NCBI GenBank assembly: GCA_017539565.1
Contig: JAFYCS010000043.1
Span: 1 to 34,761 of the forward strand
DNA from: Lachnospiraceae bacterium
Lineage (GTDB): Bacteria; Bacillota; Clostridia; Lachnospirales; Lachnospiraceae
Length of the DNA: 34,761 bases
Direction: 5' to 3'
In this document: positions 8,873 to 17,366 of the stretch, in pieces
Position numbering within the stretch: the first letter of the stretch is position 1
How the letters are laid out: each line of letters starts with the position of its first letter
The notes under the pieces: model-generated
Database searches by the model: none
What the model saw: only the letters and a program-made list of their open reading frames with translations
Told to the model about the DNA's origin: nothing
Made by a program: the position numbers and the translations under genes

Positions 8873-10085
8873 AATGCTGACACTTGACGCTTTTGAAGAA
8901 GCGGCCGAGACTGTAAAGGAGGTAACACTTGAGACAAAACTGATCTACAGTGATCATTTGAGTGCGCTTACCGGAAACAAGGTTTATTTAAAGCCTGAGA
9001 ATATGCAGTTCACCGGTGCTTATAAGGTAAGAGGTGCTTATTACAAATCAAGTACCTTAAGTGATGAAGAAAAGGCAAAGGGCGTCATTACCGCATCTGC
9101 CGGAAATCATGCGCAGGGCGTGGCTTATGCCGCACGCTGCAAGGGAATGAAGGCTACGATCGTTATGCCTACAACTACTCCCCTGATCAAGGTCAACCGT
9201 ACCAGAAGCTTTGGTGCAGACGTTGTGCTGTACGGGGATGTGTATGATGAGGCGTGCGAGAAAGCCTACGAGCTGGCAGCAGAGCACGGTTATACTTTTA
9301 TCCATCCCTTTGATGATCCGGCTGTGGCTACCGGTCAGGGAACCATAGCAATGGAGATAATAAAGGAACTGCCTCTTGTAGATGTGATACTGGTACCCAT
9401 CGGAGGCGGCGGTCTGGCTGCGGGAGTATCCACCCTGGCAAAACTCCTTAATCCAAAGATAAAAGTCATAGGTGTGGAGCCTGAAGGGGCTGCCTGCATG
9501 AAGGCTTCTTTAAAGGCAGGCAAGGTTGTTACCCTTCATACTGTAGATACCATAGCAGACGGTACCGCAGTCAAGACTCCCGGTACCAAGATATTCCCTT
9601 ATATCCAGGAGAATATCGATGATATCGTGACCGTTAAGGATGAAGATCTCATCGTATCTTTCCTGGACATGGTAGAGAATCATAAGATGATAGTTGAGAA
9701 TTCGGGCCTCCTCACCGTGGCTGCGCTTAAACAGCTGGATGCGAAGGGCAAGAAGATCGTTGCCATATTATCCGGCGGTAATATGGATGTCATAACAATG
9801 AGCTCTGTTGTGCAGCAGGGACTTATCTTCCGTAACCGTATATTTACCGTATCGGTGCTGCTTCCCGACAAGCCGGGCCAGCTGCAGGGTGTGGCAGGCG
9901 TGATCGCGAAGGAGAACGGCAACGTTATAAAGCTCGAACACAATCAGTTCGTTACTACAAACAGAAAGAGCGCCGTGGAACTGCGTATCACTATCGAAGC
10001 CTTCGGTACAGAGCATAAGGAAGCGATACTTAAGGCTCTTGAGACCGGCGGCTATAAACCTAAAGTAGTAAGAACACTTATATAA
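8865..10085 (+). CDS. ilvA: Threonine ammonia-lyase with one ACT domain
   Basis: A PLP enzyme converting threonine to 2-oxobutanoate and ammonia, feeding isoleucine synthesis or threonine breakdown. From ATG 8865 the product has 406 residues. The PLP lysine is K54 in FTGAYKVRGA; SAGNHAQGVA (78-87) and the phosphate loop GGGGLAAG (180-187) are intact. A single ACT domain occupies about 327-406 (FTVSVLLPDKPGQLQGV onward), which marks the medium form between TdcB-like and long IlvA enzymes. The frame opens at 8823 inside ftsY, but ATG 8865 has a GGAGG site nine bases upstream and gives the expected N-terminus; it overlaps ftsY by 8 bases. Whether it serves biosynthesis or catabolism cannot be told from sequence alone. 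Confidence 0.92.
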   Translation: MPEMLTLDAFEEAAETVKEVTLETKLIYSDHLSALTGNKVYLKPENMQFTGAYKVRGAYYKSSTLSDEEKAKGVITASAGNHAQGVAYAARCKGMKATIVMPTTTPLIKVNRTRSFGADVVLYGDVYDEACEKAYELAAEHGYTFIHPFDDPAVATGQGTIAMEIIKELPLVDVILVPIGGGGLAAGVSTLAKLLNPKIKVIGVEPEGAACMKASLKAGKVVTLHTVDTIADGTAVKTPGTKIFPYIQENIDDIVTVKDEDLIVSFLDMVENHKMIVENSGLLTVAALKQLDAKGKKIVAILSGGNMDVITMSSVVQQGLIFRNRIFTVSVLLPDKPGQLQGVAGVIAKENGNVIKLEHNQFVTTNRKSAVELRITIEAFGTEHKEAILKALETGGYKPKVVRTLI

Positions 10086-10136
10086 AAATGTGATCCCGAA
10101 CTCCGGTGAAGGATCTTTAAAAGGAGGATATAAACA

Positions 10137-11396
10137 ATGGCAGACATCAGACCTTTTGAGGCGATCAGACCCGCAAAGGGAATGGAAAGCAAGATCGCAG
10201 CATTGCCCTATGATGTATACAGCAGGGCAGAGGCAAAGGTAGTGGTAAGTAAAAATCCCGATTCATTCCTGGCTATCGACAGGGCTGAAACACAGTTTGA
10301 CGACAGCGTGGATACCTATGCGGATGAGGTATACGCAAAGGCGGCATCGATGCTTAAGGAACGCATCGAAAAGGGAGATTTCGTAAGAGAGGATAAGGCT
10401 GTTTATTATCTTTATGAACTGACAATGGACGGCCGTGTACAGACCGGTATCGTAGGCTGCGCCTCCATAGATGATTATGAGAACCAGGTTATAAAGAAGC
10501 ATGAGAATACCCGTGCGGATAAGGAAGCTGACCGTATCCGCCACGTTGATACCTGCAGCGCGCAGACGGGCCCCATCTTCCTGGCATACCGTCAGACCAC
10601 AGAGCTGCGTGAGCTTATGGGCAGGATCAAGAGCGGTGATGCCCTTTATGACTTCACCTCTGATGACGGCATAAGACACAGGGTATTCGTGATCGCAGAA
10701 GATGCTGATATCGCCATTGTTAAGAAGGCTTTTGAAAACATGAACGCGCTCTACATCGCGGACGGACATCACCGCTGTGCTTCAGCTGTACGTGTTGGCC
10801 AGCAGAGGCGTGCCGCAAATAAGAATCATACCGGCAATGAGGAATACAACTTCTTCCTTTCGGTCATCTTTCCTGATGAAGAGCTGATGATAATGGATTA
10901 CAACCGTGTGGTACATGATCTGAACGGTAACAGCAAGGATCAGTTCATGGCTGCACTTGAAAAGGTATTTACCGTAAGCGAAGCCGGAGCGGATGAATAT
11001 CATCCCACATCGAAGGGAGAGCTTGGCATGTATCTGGACGGCAAATGGTACAGGCTTAACATGCTGGACAGTGTAAAGAGCGATGATCCGGTAGACGGCC
11101 TGGATGTTGCAATACTGCAGGATAAGCTCTTATCCCCCGTGCTGGGTATCGCTGATCCCAAGACCGACAAGCGCATCGAGTTCGTAGGCGGTATCAGAGG
11201 GCTTGGTGAATTAAAGAGCAGGGTAGATGCTCTGCCTGAAATGGGCGTTGCATTCGCAATGTATCCGACTTCCATCGGTGAGCTTTTTGCCGTAGCTGAT
11301 GCCGGCAGGCTTATGCCTCCCAAGTCAACATGGTTTGAGCCTAAGCTGCGCAGCGGCATTTTTATTCACAGCATAGAGGAGGCATCCAATGAATAA
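10137..11396 (+). CDS. DUF1015 family protein
   Basis: A 419-residue protein of the DUF1015 family, which is widespread in Clostridia and has no settled function. Recognition rests on the N-terminus MADIRPFEAIRP, the AALPYDVYS segment, IKKHENTRADKEADR (about 119-133) and IADGHHRCASA (207-217). The DGHHR element resembles that of ParB/sulfiredoxin-fold proteins, some of which are nucleotide-dependent serine kinases (SerK, SbnI), so a small-molecule kinase or nucleotide-binding role is conceivable but unproven. A strong AAGGAGG site sits nine bases before the ATG. The 50-base gap after ilvA shows no clear terminator, so read-through is possible. It overlaps the next gene by 8 bases, indicating coupled expression. 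Confidence 0.87.
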   Translation: MADIRPFEAIRPAKGMESKIAALPYDVYSRAEAKVVVSKNPDSFLAIDRAETQFDDSVDTYADEVYAKAASMLKERIEKGDFVREDKAVYYLYELTMDGRVQTGIVGCASIDDYENQVIKKHENTRADKEADRIRHVDTCSAQTGPIFLAYRQTTELRELMGRIKSGDALYDFTSDDGIRHRVFVIAEDADIAIVKKAFENMNALYIADGHHRCASAVRVGQQRRAANKNHTGNEEYNFFLSVIFPDEELMIMDYNRVVHDLNGNSKDQFMAALEKVFTVSEAGADEYHPTSKGELGMYLDGKWYRLNMLDSVKSDDPVDGLDVAILQDKLLSPVLGIADPKTDKRIEFVGGIRGLGELKSRVDALPEMGVAFAMYPTSIGELFAVADAGRLMPPKSTWFEPKLRSGIFIHSIEEASNE

Positions 11397-13803
11397 GAAG
11401 CTCTACGATCTGATGGACTGGGCTGCTATAGAGGAGCTGGTTTACGGTGAATGTGACAGACCTGATGAGATACTTGGATCACACAACAGAGGACGTTCAT
11501 CACTGATACAGGCCTTCTTCCCCGGAGCAGAATCGGTGACGCTGTACATAAACGGCAGCGGAGCAAGAGGAAAGAGCGTTAAAGATGAAGTGAATATGGA
11601 AAAGGCGGATGACGCCGGTTTCTTTGCGGCACTCCTTTCCGGTAACGACAGAAAGGATTACCGTTACCATGTTGAATATGCAACAGAGGATGAAGGATCA
11701 AAAAAGAAAAAGAAATATGTAAAGACAGTCGATTGCGACGAGATCTACGGCAAGGGCAGAATGCTGACCGAAGCCGAAGAGACGCGTTTTGTGAGCGGAG
11801 CGGAGACCAGGGCATATACCTACATGGGAGCTCATAAAAAAAGCGTGGGTAATCTTCGCGGAGTGGTGTTCAGGCTGTGGGCTCCCGATGCGGTAAGAGT
11901 AAGCGTAGTGGGTAATTTCAATTCCTGGGATGCAATGATAAATCCCATGAACCGCCTGCAGGACTGCGGTATATTTGAACTATTCATTCCCGGCATCGAA
12001 GAAGGGGAAGAGTATGCTTATGATGTGCTTATGAAGGGCGGAGTAAGCGTACGTAAGGCGGATCCTTACAGCCTTATGCAGAAGGATTCCTATGATGCGG
12101 TAAGCATCGTGAGCGGGTATACGCATAAATGGAAAGATGAAAAGTGGATGGAGGGACGTAAGAAATTCGTACCCGCATCATCCTATGTGAACATATATAC
12201 GCTGCCGCTTCAGAATATGCCTGAAGGTTTCCTTAAGGATAAGAAGGCTGTAAGTGAGATGGCGGATTATATCGCAGGAATGGGATACAGCCATGTGGAG
12301 CTTCTGCCCATGATGGTATACCCCGGTGACGATGATGCGGGCTTCCACCCGGCACTGCTGTGTGCACCTGATACACGTACGGGAAGCACAGAGGAGCTTA
12401 TGGCATTTATAGACGCCATGCATGCAAAGAACGTAGGCGTTTTGCTTCAGTGGGCTCCCGGTGATTTCTCAAATGTAAGCTACGGACTGGGCAGCTTTGA
12501 CGGCAGTTCGATCTATGAGTATGCTGATCCCAGAAAAGGCGTGGAGCCCAGAACAGGTATGCTCAAATTTGATATGGGCAGGCCTCAGGTCAGGACCTAC
12601 CTTCTGTCTGCGCTCAACTGCTGGATAGAGAATTATCATATAGACGGTTTTAATACCCAGGATCTGGCATGCATGCTTTATCTTGATTATTACCGTAATC
12701 CCGGGGAGTGGATCCCCAATATGTACGGCGGGGTTGAAAATCTTGAGGCTATCAGCTTCTTTAAAGAGATGAATGCCATGCTGCATAAGGCAAAATCCGG
12801 ACTTATGAGTATCGCATCCGGTGCTGCCTGCTTCCCTAAGGTGACCGAAGTGTCGGATGAGGGACTGGGCTTTGACCTGGTAGCAGATGCGGACTGCATA
12901 AGGGAGCTGATCGATTATCTGAGCAGGGATCCGATAGTGCGCCGGTCATATCATCAGGCGCTTACAGGCAGCATGCTGTATCAATACTGTGAGCATTACC
13001 TGCTTCCCATAGGACTGTCGAACGTAAACTTCCGCCAGGGCGGCATAAGGATGCGTATGTACGGTGACAGCGCCCAGCAGTGGAAGGGACTTAAGCTGCT
13101 TTACGCATACCAGGCACTGCATACCGGTAAGAACAGCAGCTTCTGCGGACAGGAATACGGCGAGAATGCTTCCTTTGAGGATATGGACCGTGAGCTGCCC
13201 GATGCTAAGAAAGAATTAGAAGCTGAGGTGATGAGGGCTTATATCCGCAGCTTAAATCAGCTGTGCAGGACAGAGAGTGCGCTCTTTTCCGAAGATGCGG
13301 ATGATGATTTCGTATGGCTTAAGGAGCAGGCAGCTGAGGACAATGTACTCTGCTTTATCAGGCAGGATAAAAAGAAATCCTTTATCTGTGTTTTCAACTT
13401 CGCAAATATAGACAGGAATAAGTATTTTATCGGCGTTGACCGTGAAGGTAAATATAAAGAGATATTCTCTTCGGAGAACGGCGGACTCTGCGAAGGCTCC
13501 ACCGTTGCGGCACGCAAGGGAAAGACTGACGGATGGCAGTACAATATACGCCTGCAGCTCCCTGCGCTCAGCGTAAAGATATATCAGTACATACCTTTCA
13601 GTGCAGAGGAGAAGGCTGAGATAAAGCGCCGTGAAGAGGAGCGTGAAAGGAAGCGCCGCGAAGAGGAGGCAAAGAGACAGAAGCTTAAGGAAGAGCGTAT
13701 GAGACTGCGCCACTCTTTAAAGGATGAACTGGCAAAGAAAATAGCAGCTGCGGAGGCAGCCATTGCTTCGGGTTCTGAAAGCAAAGGTAAGAAGAAAAAG
13801 TGA
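11389..13803 (+). CDS. GlgB-like protein, apparently catalytically dead
   Basis: An 804-residue homologue of the glycogen branching enzyme. Domains in order: a GlgB-type N-terminal module (1 to about 120), a CBM48-like glycogen-binding module (about 155-235, FRLWAPDAVRVSVVGNFNSW), a GH13-type barrel (about 285-590, with strongly GlgB-like GEWIPNMYGGVENLEAI), a C-terminal beta domain, and a Lys/Glu/Arg-rich tail from about 737. Compared by eye with E. coli GlgB, the nucleophile Asp405 becomes Q424, its partner Arg403 becomes N422, the acid/base Glu458 becomes S477, and the Asp526 region (SHDEV) becomes GLSNV, giving S544. The region I DWVPGHF becomes QWAPGDF. The fold thus seems kept while the chemistry is lost, so a glucan-binding or regulatory role is more likely than branching. 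GAGGAGG precedes the ATG by six bases. Confidence 0.85.
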   Translation: MNKKLYDLMDWAAIEELVYGECDRPDEILGSHNRGRSSLIQAFFPGAESVTLYINGSGARGKSVKDEVNMEKADDAGFFAALLSGNDRKDYRYHVEYATEDEGSKKKKKYVKTVDCDEIYGKGRMLTEAEETRFVSGAETRAYTYMGAHKKSVGNLRGVVFRLWAPDAVRVSVVGNFNSWDAMINPMNRLQDCGIFELFIPGIEEGEEYAYDVLMKGGVSVRKADPYSLMQKDSYDAVSIVSGYTHKWKDEKWMEGRKKFVPASSYVNIYTLPLQNMPEGFLKDKKAVSEMADYIAGMGYSHVELLPMMVYPGDDDAGFHPALLCAPDTRTGSTEELMAFIDAMHAKNVGVLLQWAPGDFSNVSYGLGSFDGSSIYEYADPRKGVEPRTGMLKFDMGRPQVRTYLLSALNCWIENYHIDGFNTQDLACMLYLDYYRNPGEWIPNMYGGVENLEAISFFKEMNAMLHKAKSGLMSIASGAACFPKVTEVSDEGLGFDLVADADCIRELIDYLSRDPIVRRSYHQALTGSMLYQYCEHYLLPIGLSNVNFRQGGIRMRMYGDSAQQWKGLKLLYAYQALHTGKNSSFCGQEYGENASFEDMDRELPDAKKELEAEVMRAYIRSLNQLCRTESALFSEDADDDFVWLKEQAAEDNVLCFIRQDKKKSFICVFNFANIDRNKYFIGVDREGKYKEIFSSENGGLCEGSTVAARKGKTDGWQYNIRLQLPALSVKIYQYIPFSAEEKAEIKRREEERERKRREEEAKRQKLKEERMRLRHSLKDELAKKIAAAEAAIASGSESKGKKKK

Positions 13804-14783
13804 TAAAAGGCATCAGTGTATTTTTAACATCGGCATCGGAATCTGCGGTTTCGGATAATACTGCCCTAAGTTCTGCGCCGGCGGAGACTATACTTAAGGC
13901 TGCAGGTACCAGTGTGGAAGAGGTCAGTGAAAATCTTGACGCACTGCAGCAGTTCTTAAAAGACCTGCCGGGAAAGATAGTCATATTCGGCGTACGTATG
14001 ATCGTGGCTCTTTTGATGCTGTATGTGGGCAGTAAGCTGATAGGCCTGATACGCAAGATAGTAAAGAAGTCCATGGAGAAGGCCAAAGCGGATGTGGGGC
14101 TCAAACACTTCCTGGACTCCGTGTTAAAAGTAGGGCTGTATGCCCTGCTGGTGATATGGATAGCAGCGTACTTCGGATTTGAGACTACATCGCTGATAGC
14201 CGTGCTGGGCAGTGCCGGTGTGACCATCGCGCTGGCCCTGCAGGGAAGTCTGTCAAACGTTACCGGCGGTGTGCTCCTGCTTTTGCTCAAACCTTTCAAG
14301 ATAGGGGACTATATCATAGAGGACAGTAAAGGTAATGAGGGCTTTGTCACAGAGATAGGACTTTTCTATACGAAACTGCGGACTATCGATGAGAAGACAG
14401 TAGTTCTTCCCAACGGTACACTGGCCAATACGTCGCTTACAAATGTGAGCCAGACGCCAAAGCGCCGCCTGATCCTCAGCTTCGGTATATCCTACAAAGC
14501 AGATATAAAGAAGGCTAAGGAGATAATCAAAAAGCAGGTTGAAGACGATGAGCGCTTTATAAAGGGCGAAAAGGTCCAGATCTATGTGGACAGTCTGGAT
14601 GAGTCACAGGTTACCCTGGGACTGAGGGCCATCGTTAAAAACGAAGACTATTTTGAAGTGAAATGGGATATTACGGAAGCTGTAAAAGAAGCATTTGACA
14701 GGGAAGGCGTCAGCATTCCCTATCCCCAGCTGGATGTGCATATTGACGAAGCGGGGGCAAGCGGAGGAAATAAGCGCAAATGA
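13800..14783 (+). CDS. mscS: MscS-family small-conductance mechanosensitive channel
   Basis: A membrane channel that opens under lateral membrane tension to release solutes during osmotic downshock. The 327-residue product has membrane segments at about 60-84, 105-127 and 129-166; the third carries the MscS pore-helix pattern GSAGVTIALALQGSLSN. The beta domain then begins with PFKIGDYI, includes PNGTLANTSLTN, and is followed by an alpha-beta C-terminal domain. Length fits the family. The start is taken as GTG 13800, overlapping the stop of the GlgB-like gene; no ATG lies between there and the first membrane segment. The first 55 residues are a Ser/Ala/Glu-rich extension ahead of the channel core. 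The 4-base overlap with the next gene indicates an operon. Confidence 0.9.
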   Translation: MIKGISVFLTSASESAVSDNTALSSAPAETILKAAGTSVEEVSENLDALQQFLKDLPGKIVIFGVRMIVALLMLYVGSKLIGLIRKIVKKSMEKAKADVGLKHFLDSVLKVGLYALLVIWIAAYFGFETTSLIAVLGSAGVTIALALQGSLSNVTGGVLLLLLKPFKIGDYIIEDSKGNEGFVTEIGLFYTKLRTIDEKTVVLPNGTLANTSLTNVSQTPKRRLILSFGISYKADIKKAKEIIKKQVEDDERFIKGEKVQIYVDSLDESQVTLGLRAIVKNEDYFEVKWDITEAVKEAFDREGVSIPYPQLDVHIDEAGASGGNKRK

Positions 14784-16207
14784 AGAAAAAGAAAGGACTG
14801 ACAGCACTGTTGATCATACTTGCGTTGCTGATCCTTATCGGCGCGGGTGTGCTCTTCTTTGGCTTTATTAATGATCCGACTGCTATCGGGATAAGGCGTT
14901 ATATTGCGCAGAAGATGGTGGAAAAAGGCGATGACGATAAAGCCGAGACCCTTTATTACGACATATTGAGCCGTGATGAAACGGATGCTGACAGTTATCT
15001 GGCGCTTGGCGATATCTATATACGGGCAGAGGAATATGACGATGCTCATGAGATACTGGAGGAAGGCCTTCAGTATGCTCCGTGCCAGGACATTGCCGAC
15101 AAGCAGTGGTATGTATACGAACTTGAAGCTGATCTGGTGGCAGAAGCCGGTCCGGGTAAAGAGCTGCTGGCTTTCGTAAATGACATACCGGCGGAGGAAT
15201 TGAGAGAATACTTTGATGATCAGAGCGATGCAGACAAGTATGCCAAAGATGACGCAAAACGCTGGACAGATTCTGTCCTGGCACTTGCCAAAAGAAATAT
15301 GGACCACGGCGATGCTGCGGGGGCACAGACCATACTTGAAGACGCCATCGATCAGCCTATAAATGAATTTGCGGATATACAGGCTTTCAATGAAATGCTT
15401 ATCACCGTATATCTCAAACAGGGTAATGATGCTCTGGCGGCGAACGATAAAGATCACAATGCAAAGTATTTCTTTGACAAGGTACTGGCGCTGGATCCCG
15501 AAAATAAGGATGCACTGGATGGTCTGGCAAAGCTGAGCGCCATGGAGGATGAATCTAAAAAGTGGAAGACTGTCGATATCGCTGCTGTTGTAAAGTCAGA
15601 TCTTAAACTTAATATTCACGGTCTGCAGCTTTCGGCACCCGTGACGCTTACATGCAATGCCGTATATGACGGCAGGACAGAGGGAAGCGAGACCCTTAAG
15701 ATAGATGAAGATGTTACTCTCTCCGTACTGGGCCAGAAACAGCAGAAGTCAGCAAGTTTCAATATCTATCAGGACAGGAAAGATCTGGTGATCGAGAGTA
15801 AACTGACCGGGGCACAGAGGGAGAAGGATACCTCCTTAAAGGAGATGTTCTTTGGTTTTATCGATGACTATCACTCCCTGATCAGTGCTTCGCCTTATGA
15901 GGGGGAGCAGAACATAAAGGGCATTAAGTGCAATGTAAGCCATGCCACCATGAAGGGTAAGGATTATCTGTATTATATACCCAAGGATATGCTGCCTGAC
16001 GGAACAGAAGAACTGCTTAAATCAATTACGCTTGATGTTACCAGGTATACTGCAGTCGATGACGGCAGGGTTGTTAGAGTTGAAGCAGAGATGCTCACAG
16101 TAGATTCTGATGCGATAAACGAACTCATCAAGCCTTATCTGGGTGATACCAATACGGATGTTACCATGGAATCATTGACGGTGATCATGGATGTGGTCGC
16201 TAAATGA
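14780..16207 (+). CDS. Membrane-anchored TPR-containing protein
   Basis: A 475-residue protein of unrecognised function. A short basic start (MKKKKG) and a single hydrophobic span (about 7-29) suggest a signal-anchor with the bulk outside the cytoplasm. Residues about 45-250 contain TPR-like helical repeats (DADSYLALGDIYIRAEEYDDAHEILEEGL is the clearest, with a second near KYFFDKVLALDPENKDALDGLAKL). The C-terminal half (about 265-475) is beta-rich and resembles the extracytoplasmic LolA/LppX-like domains seen in Firmicutes lipoproteins (DUF6612-type), but this is only an impression. No lipobox is present. The ATG overlaps the mscS stop by 4 bases. Being envelope-located next to MscS, it might work with the channel; this is inference. 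Confidence 0.75.
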   Translation: MKKKKGLTALLIILALLILIGAGVLFFGFINDPTAIGIRRYIAQKMVEKGDDDKAETLYYDILSRDETDADSYLALGDIYIRAEEYDDAHEILEEGLQYAPCQDIADKQWYVYELEADLVAEAGPGKELLAFVNDIPAEELREYFDDQSDADKYAKDDAKRWTDSVLALAKRNMDHGDAAGAQTILEDAIDQPINEFADIQAFNEMLITVYLKQGNDALAANDKDHNAKYFFDKVLALDPENKDALDGLAKLSAMEDESKKWKTVDIAAVVKSDLKLNIHGLQLSAPVTLTCNAVYDGRTEGSETLKIDEDVTLSVLGQKQQKSASFNIYQDRKDLVIESKLTGAQREKDTSLKEMFFGFIDDYHSLISASPYEGEQNIKGIKCNVSHATMKGKDYLYYIPKDMLPDGTEELLKSITLDVTRYTAVDDGRVVRVEAEMLTVDSDAINELIKPYLGDTNTDVTMESLTVIMDVVAK

Positions 16208-16246
16208 TCCGTGTATTTTACAGATATTCAGAATGAAGGACATGAT

Positions 16247-17281
16247 ATGTTAAGTACTAAAGATTATTTTTATGAACTGCCGCCCGAGCTGATAGCACAG
16301 GATCCTCTTACGGACCGCAGCGCTTCCAGGCTGATGGTACTGGGACGTAACGACGGCAGTATTTCCCACAGACATTTTACCGATATAAAAGAATACTTAA
16401 AGCCCGGAGATCATCTGGTGCTTAATAATACCAGGGTCATCCCGGCAAGACTGTACGGGGAAAAAGAGGGTACCGGAGCAGGGATAGAAGTGCTCCTGCT
16501 CAAACGTCTGGAAGCAGACCGCTGGGAATGCCTGGTAAAACCGGGGAAAAAGGCCAGGGAAGGTGCGCGTATCATATTCGGCGGCGGACTTTTGAGTGCT
16601 GTTGTCGATGAGATAGTTGATGAGGGCAACCGTATCATACGCTTTGAATATGAGGGTATATTTGAAGAGATACTGGATAAGCTGGGAGAAATGCCCCTGC
16701 CGCCCTATATCACGCATAAGCTGCCCCGCGAGAACAGGGAGCGGTATCAGACCGTATATTCAAAGATAGAGGGTTCTGCGGCTGCGCCTACAGCCGGCCT
16801 GCACTTTACAGAAGCTCTTCTGGATGATATAAGGGAAATGGGAGTGAAGACGGACTTCGTCACGCTTCATGTGGGCCTGGGAACTTTCAGGCCGGTTAAG
16901 GTAGATAATATACTGGAGCATCACATGCACAGTGAATACTGCGAGATAAGCCGTGAGGTGGCAGATTCCATAAATGAATGCAGAAAAAGCGGCGGACGCA
17001 TTATATGTGTGGGGACGACATCGGTACGTACACTGGAAAGCATGAGTGAAGAGGACGGTACCGTAAAAGCCGGCAGCCGTGATACGGATATCTTCATATA
17101 TCCGGGATATAAGTTTAAGGCAGTGGACGGACTCATCACGAATTTCCATCTTCCGGAATCGACGCTTTTGATGCTGGTGTCTGCTTTTGCCGGCAGGGAT
17201 AATGTTCTTAAGGCTTATGAGGAGGCTATAAAGGAACGATACCGTTTCTTCAGTTTCGGCGATGCAATGCTCCTTATATGA
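16247..17281 (+). CDS. queA: tRNA ribosyltransferase-isomerase QueA
   Basis: QueA transfers and rearranges the ribosyl part of S-adenosylmethionine onto 7-aminomethyl-7-deazaguanine in tRNA, giving epoxyqueuosine at the wobble position of GUN anticodons. The 344-residue product shows [61 protein letters not shown] and [17 protein letters not shown] in the normal order, with full length. The frame opens with GTG 16211, but ATG 16247 has a GAAGGA site six bases before it and matches the family N-terminus. No other queuosine genes (tgt, queG, queF) are visible; tgt often follows queA, but here an independent degV transcription unit does. It is probably co-transcribed with the genes upstream. Confidence 0.96.
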   Translation: MLSTKDYFYELPPELIAQDPLTDRSASRLMVLGRNDGSISHRHFTDIKEYLKPGDHLVLNNTRVIPARLYGEKEGTGAGIEVLLLKRLEADRWECLVKPGKKAREGARIIFGGGLLSAVVDEIVDEGNRIIRFEYEGIFEEILDKLGEMPLPPYITHKLPRENRERYQTVYSKIEGSAAAPTAGLHFTEALLDDIREMGVKTDFVTLHVGLGTFRPVKVDNILEHHMHSEYCEISREVADSINECRKSGGRIICVGTTSVRTLESMSEEDGTVKAGSRDTDIFIYPGYKFKAVDGLITNFHLPESTLLMLVSAFAGRDNVLKAYEEAIKERYRFFSFGDAMLLI

Positions 17282-17283
17282 GC

Positions 17284-17312
17284 TTGCGAGCATAAATTCT
17301 TTATGATATAAT
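17284..17312 (+). promoter_or_regulatory. Sigma-A promoter for the degV pair
   Basis: TTGCGA (17284-17289), a 17-base spacer and a perfect TATAAT (17307-17312) lie just after the queA stop. The start site would fall near 17319, about 48 bases before the first degV gene. Confidence 0.75.
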
Positions 17313-17326
17313 CAGCTTCGGCTGAT
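17311..17326. promoter_or_regulatory. Candidate operator palindrome at degV promoter
   Basis: ATCAGC-TTCG-GCTGAT is a perfect 6+6 inverted repeat that begins inside the -10 box and spans the expected transcription start. No T-run follows, so it does not look like a terminator. The location is typical of a repressor site. A readthrough transcript from queA would instead carry it as a UUCG-capped hairpin. Confidence 0.45.
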
Positions 17327-17366
17327 GTTATGTAAACAAAATATACACACTTAAGAGGTAGAAAGG

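Noticed and set aside
10092-10115. GATCC...GGATC hairpin between ilvA and the DUF1015 gene
   Set aside because: Only five pairs with a 14-base loop and a short T-run; too weak to call a terminator.
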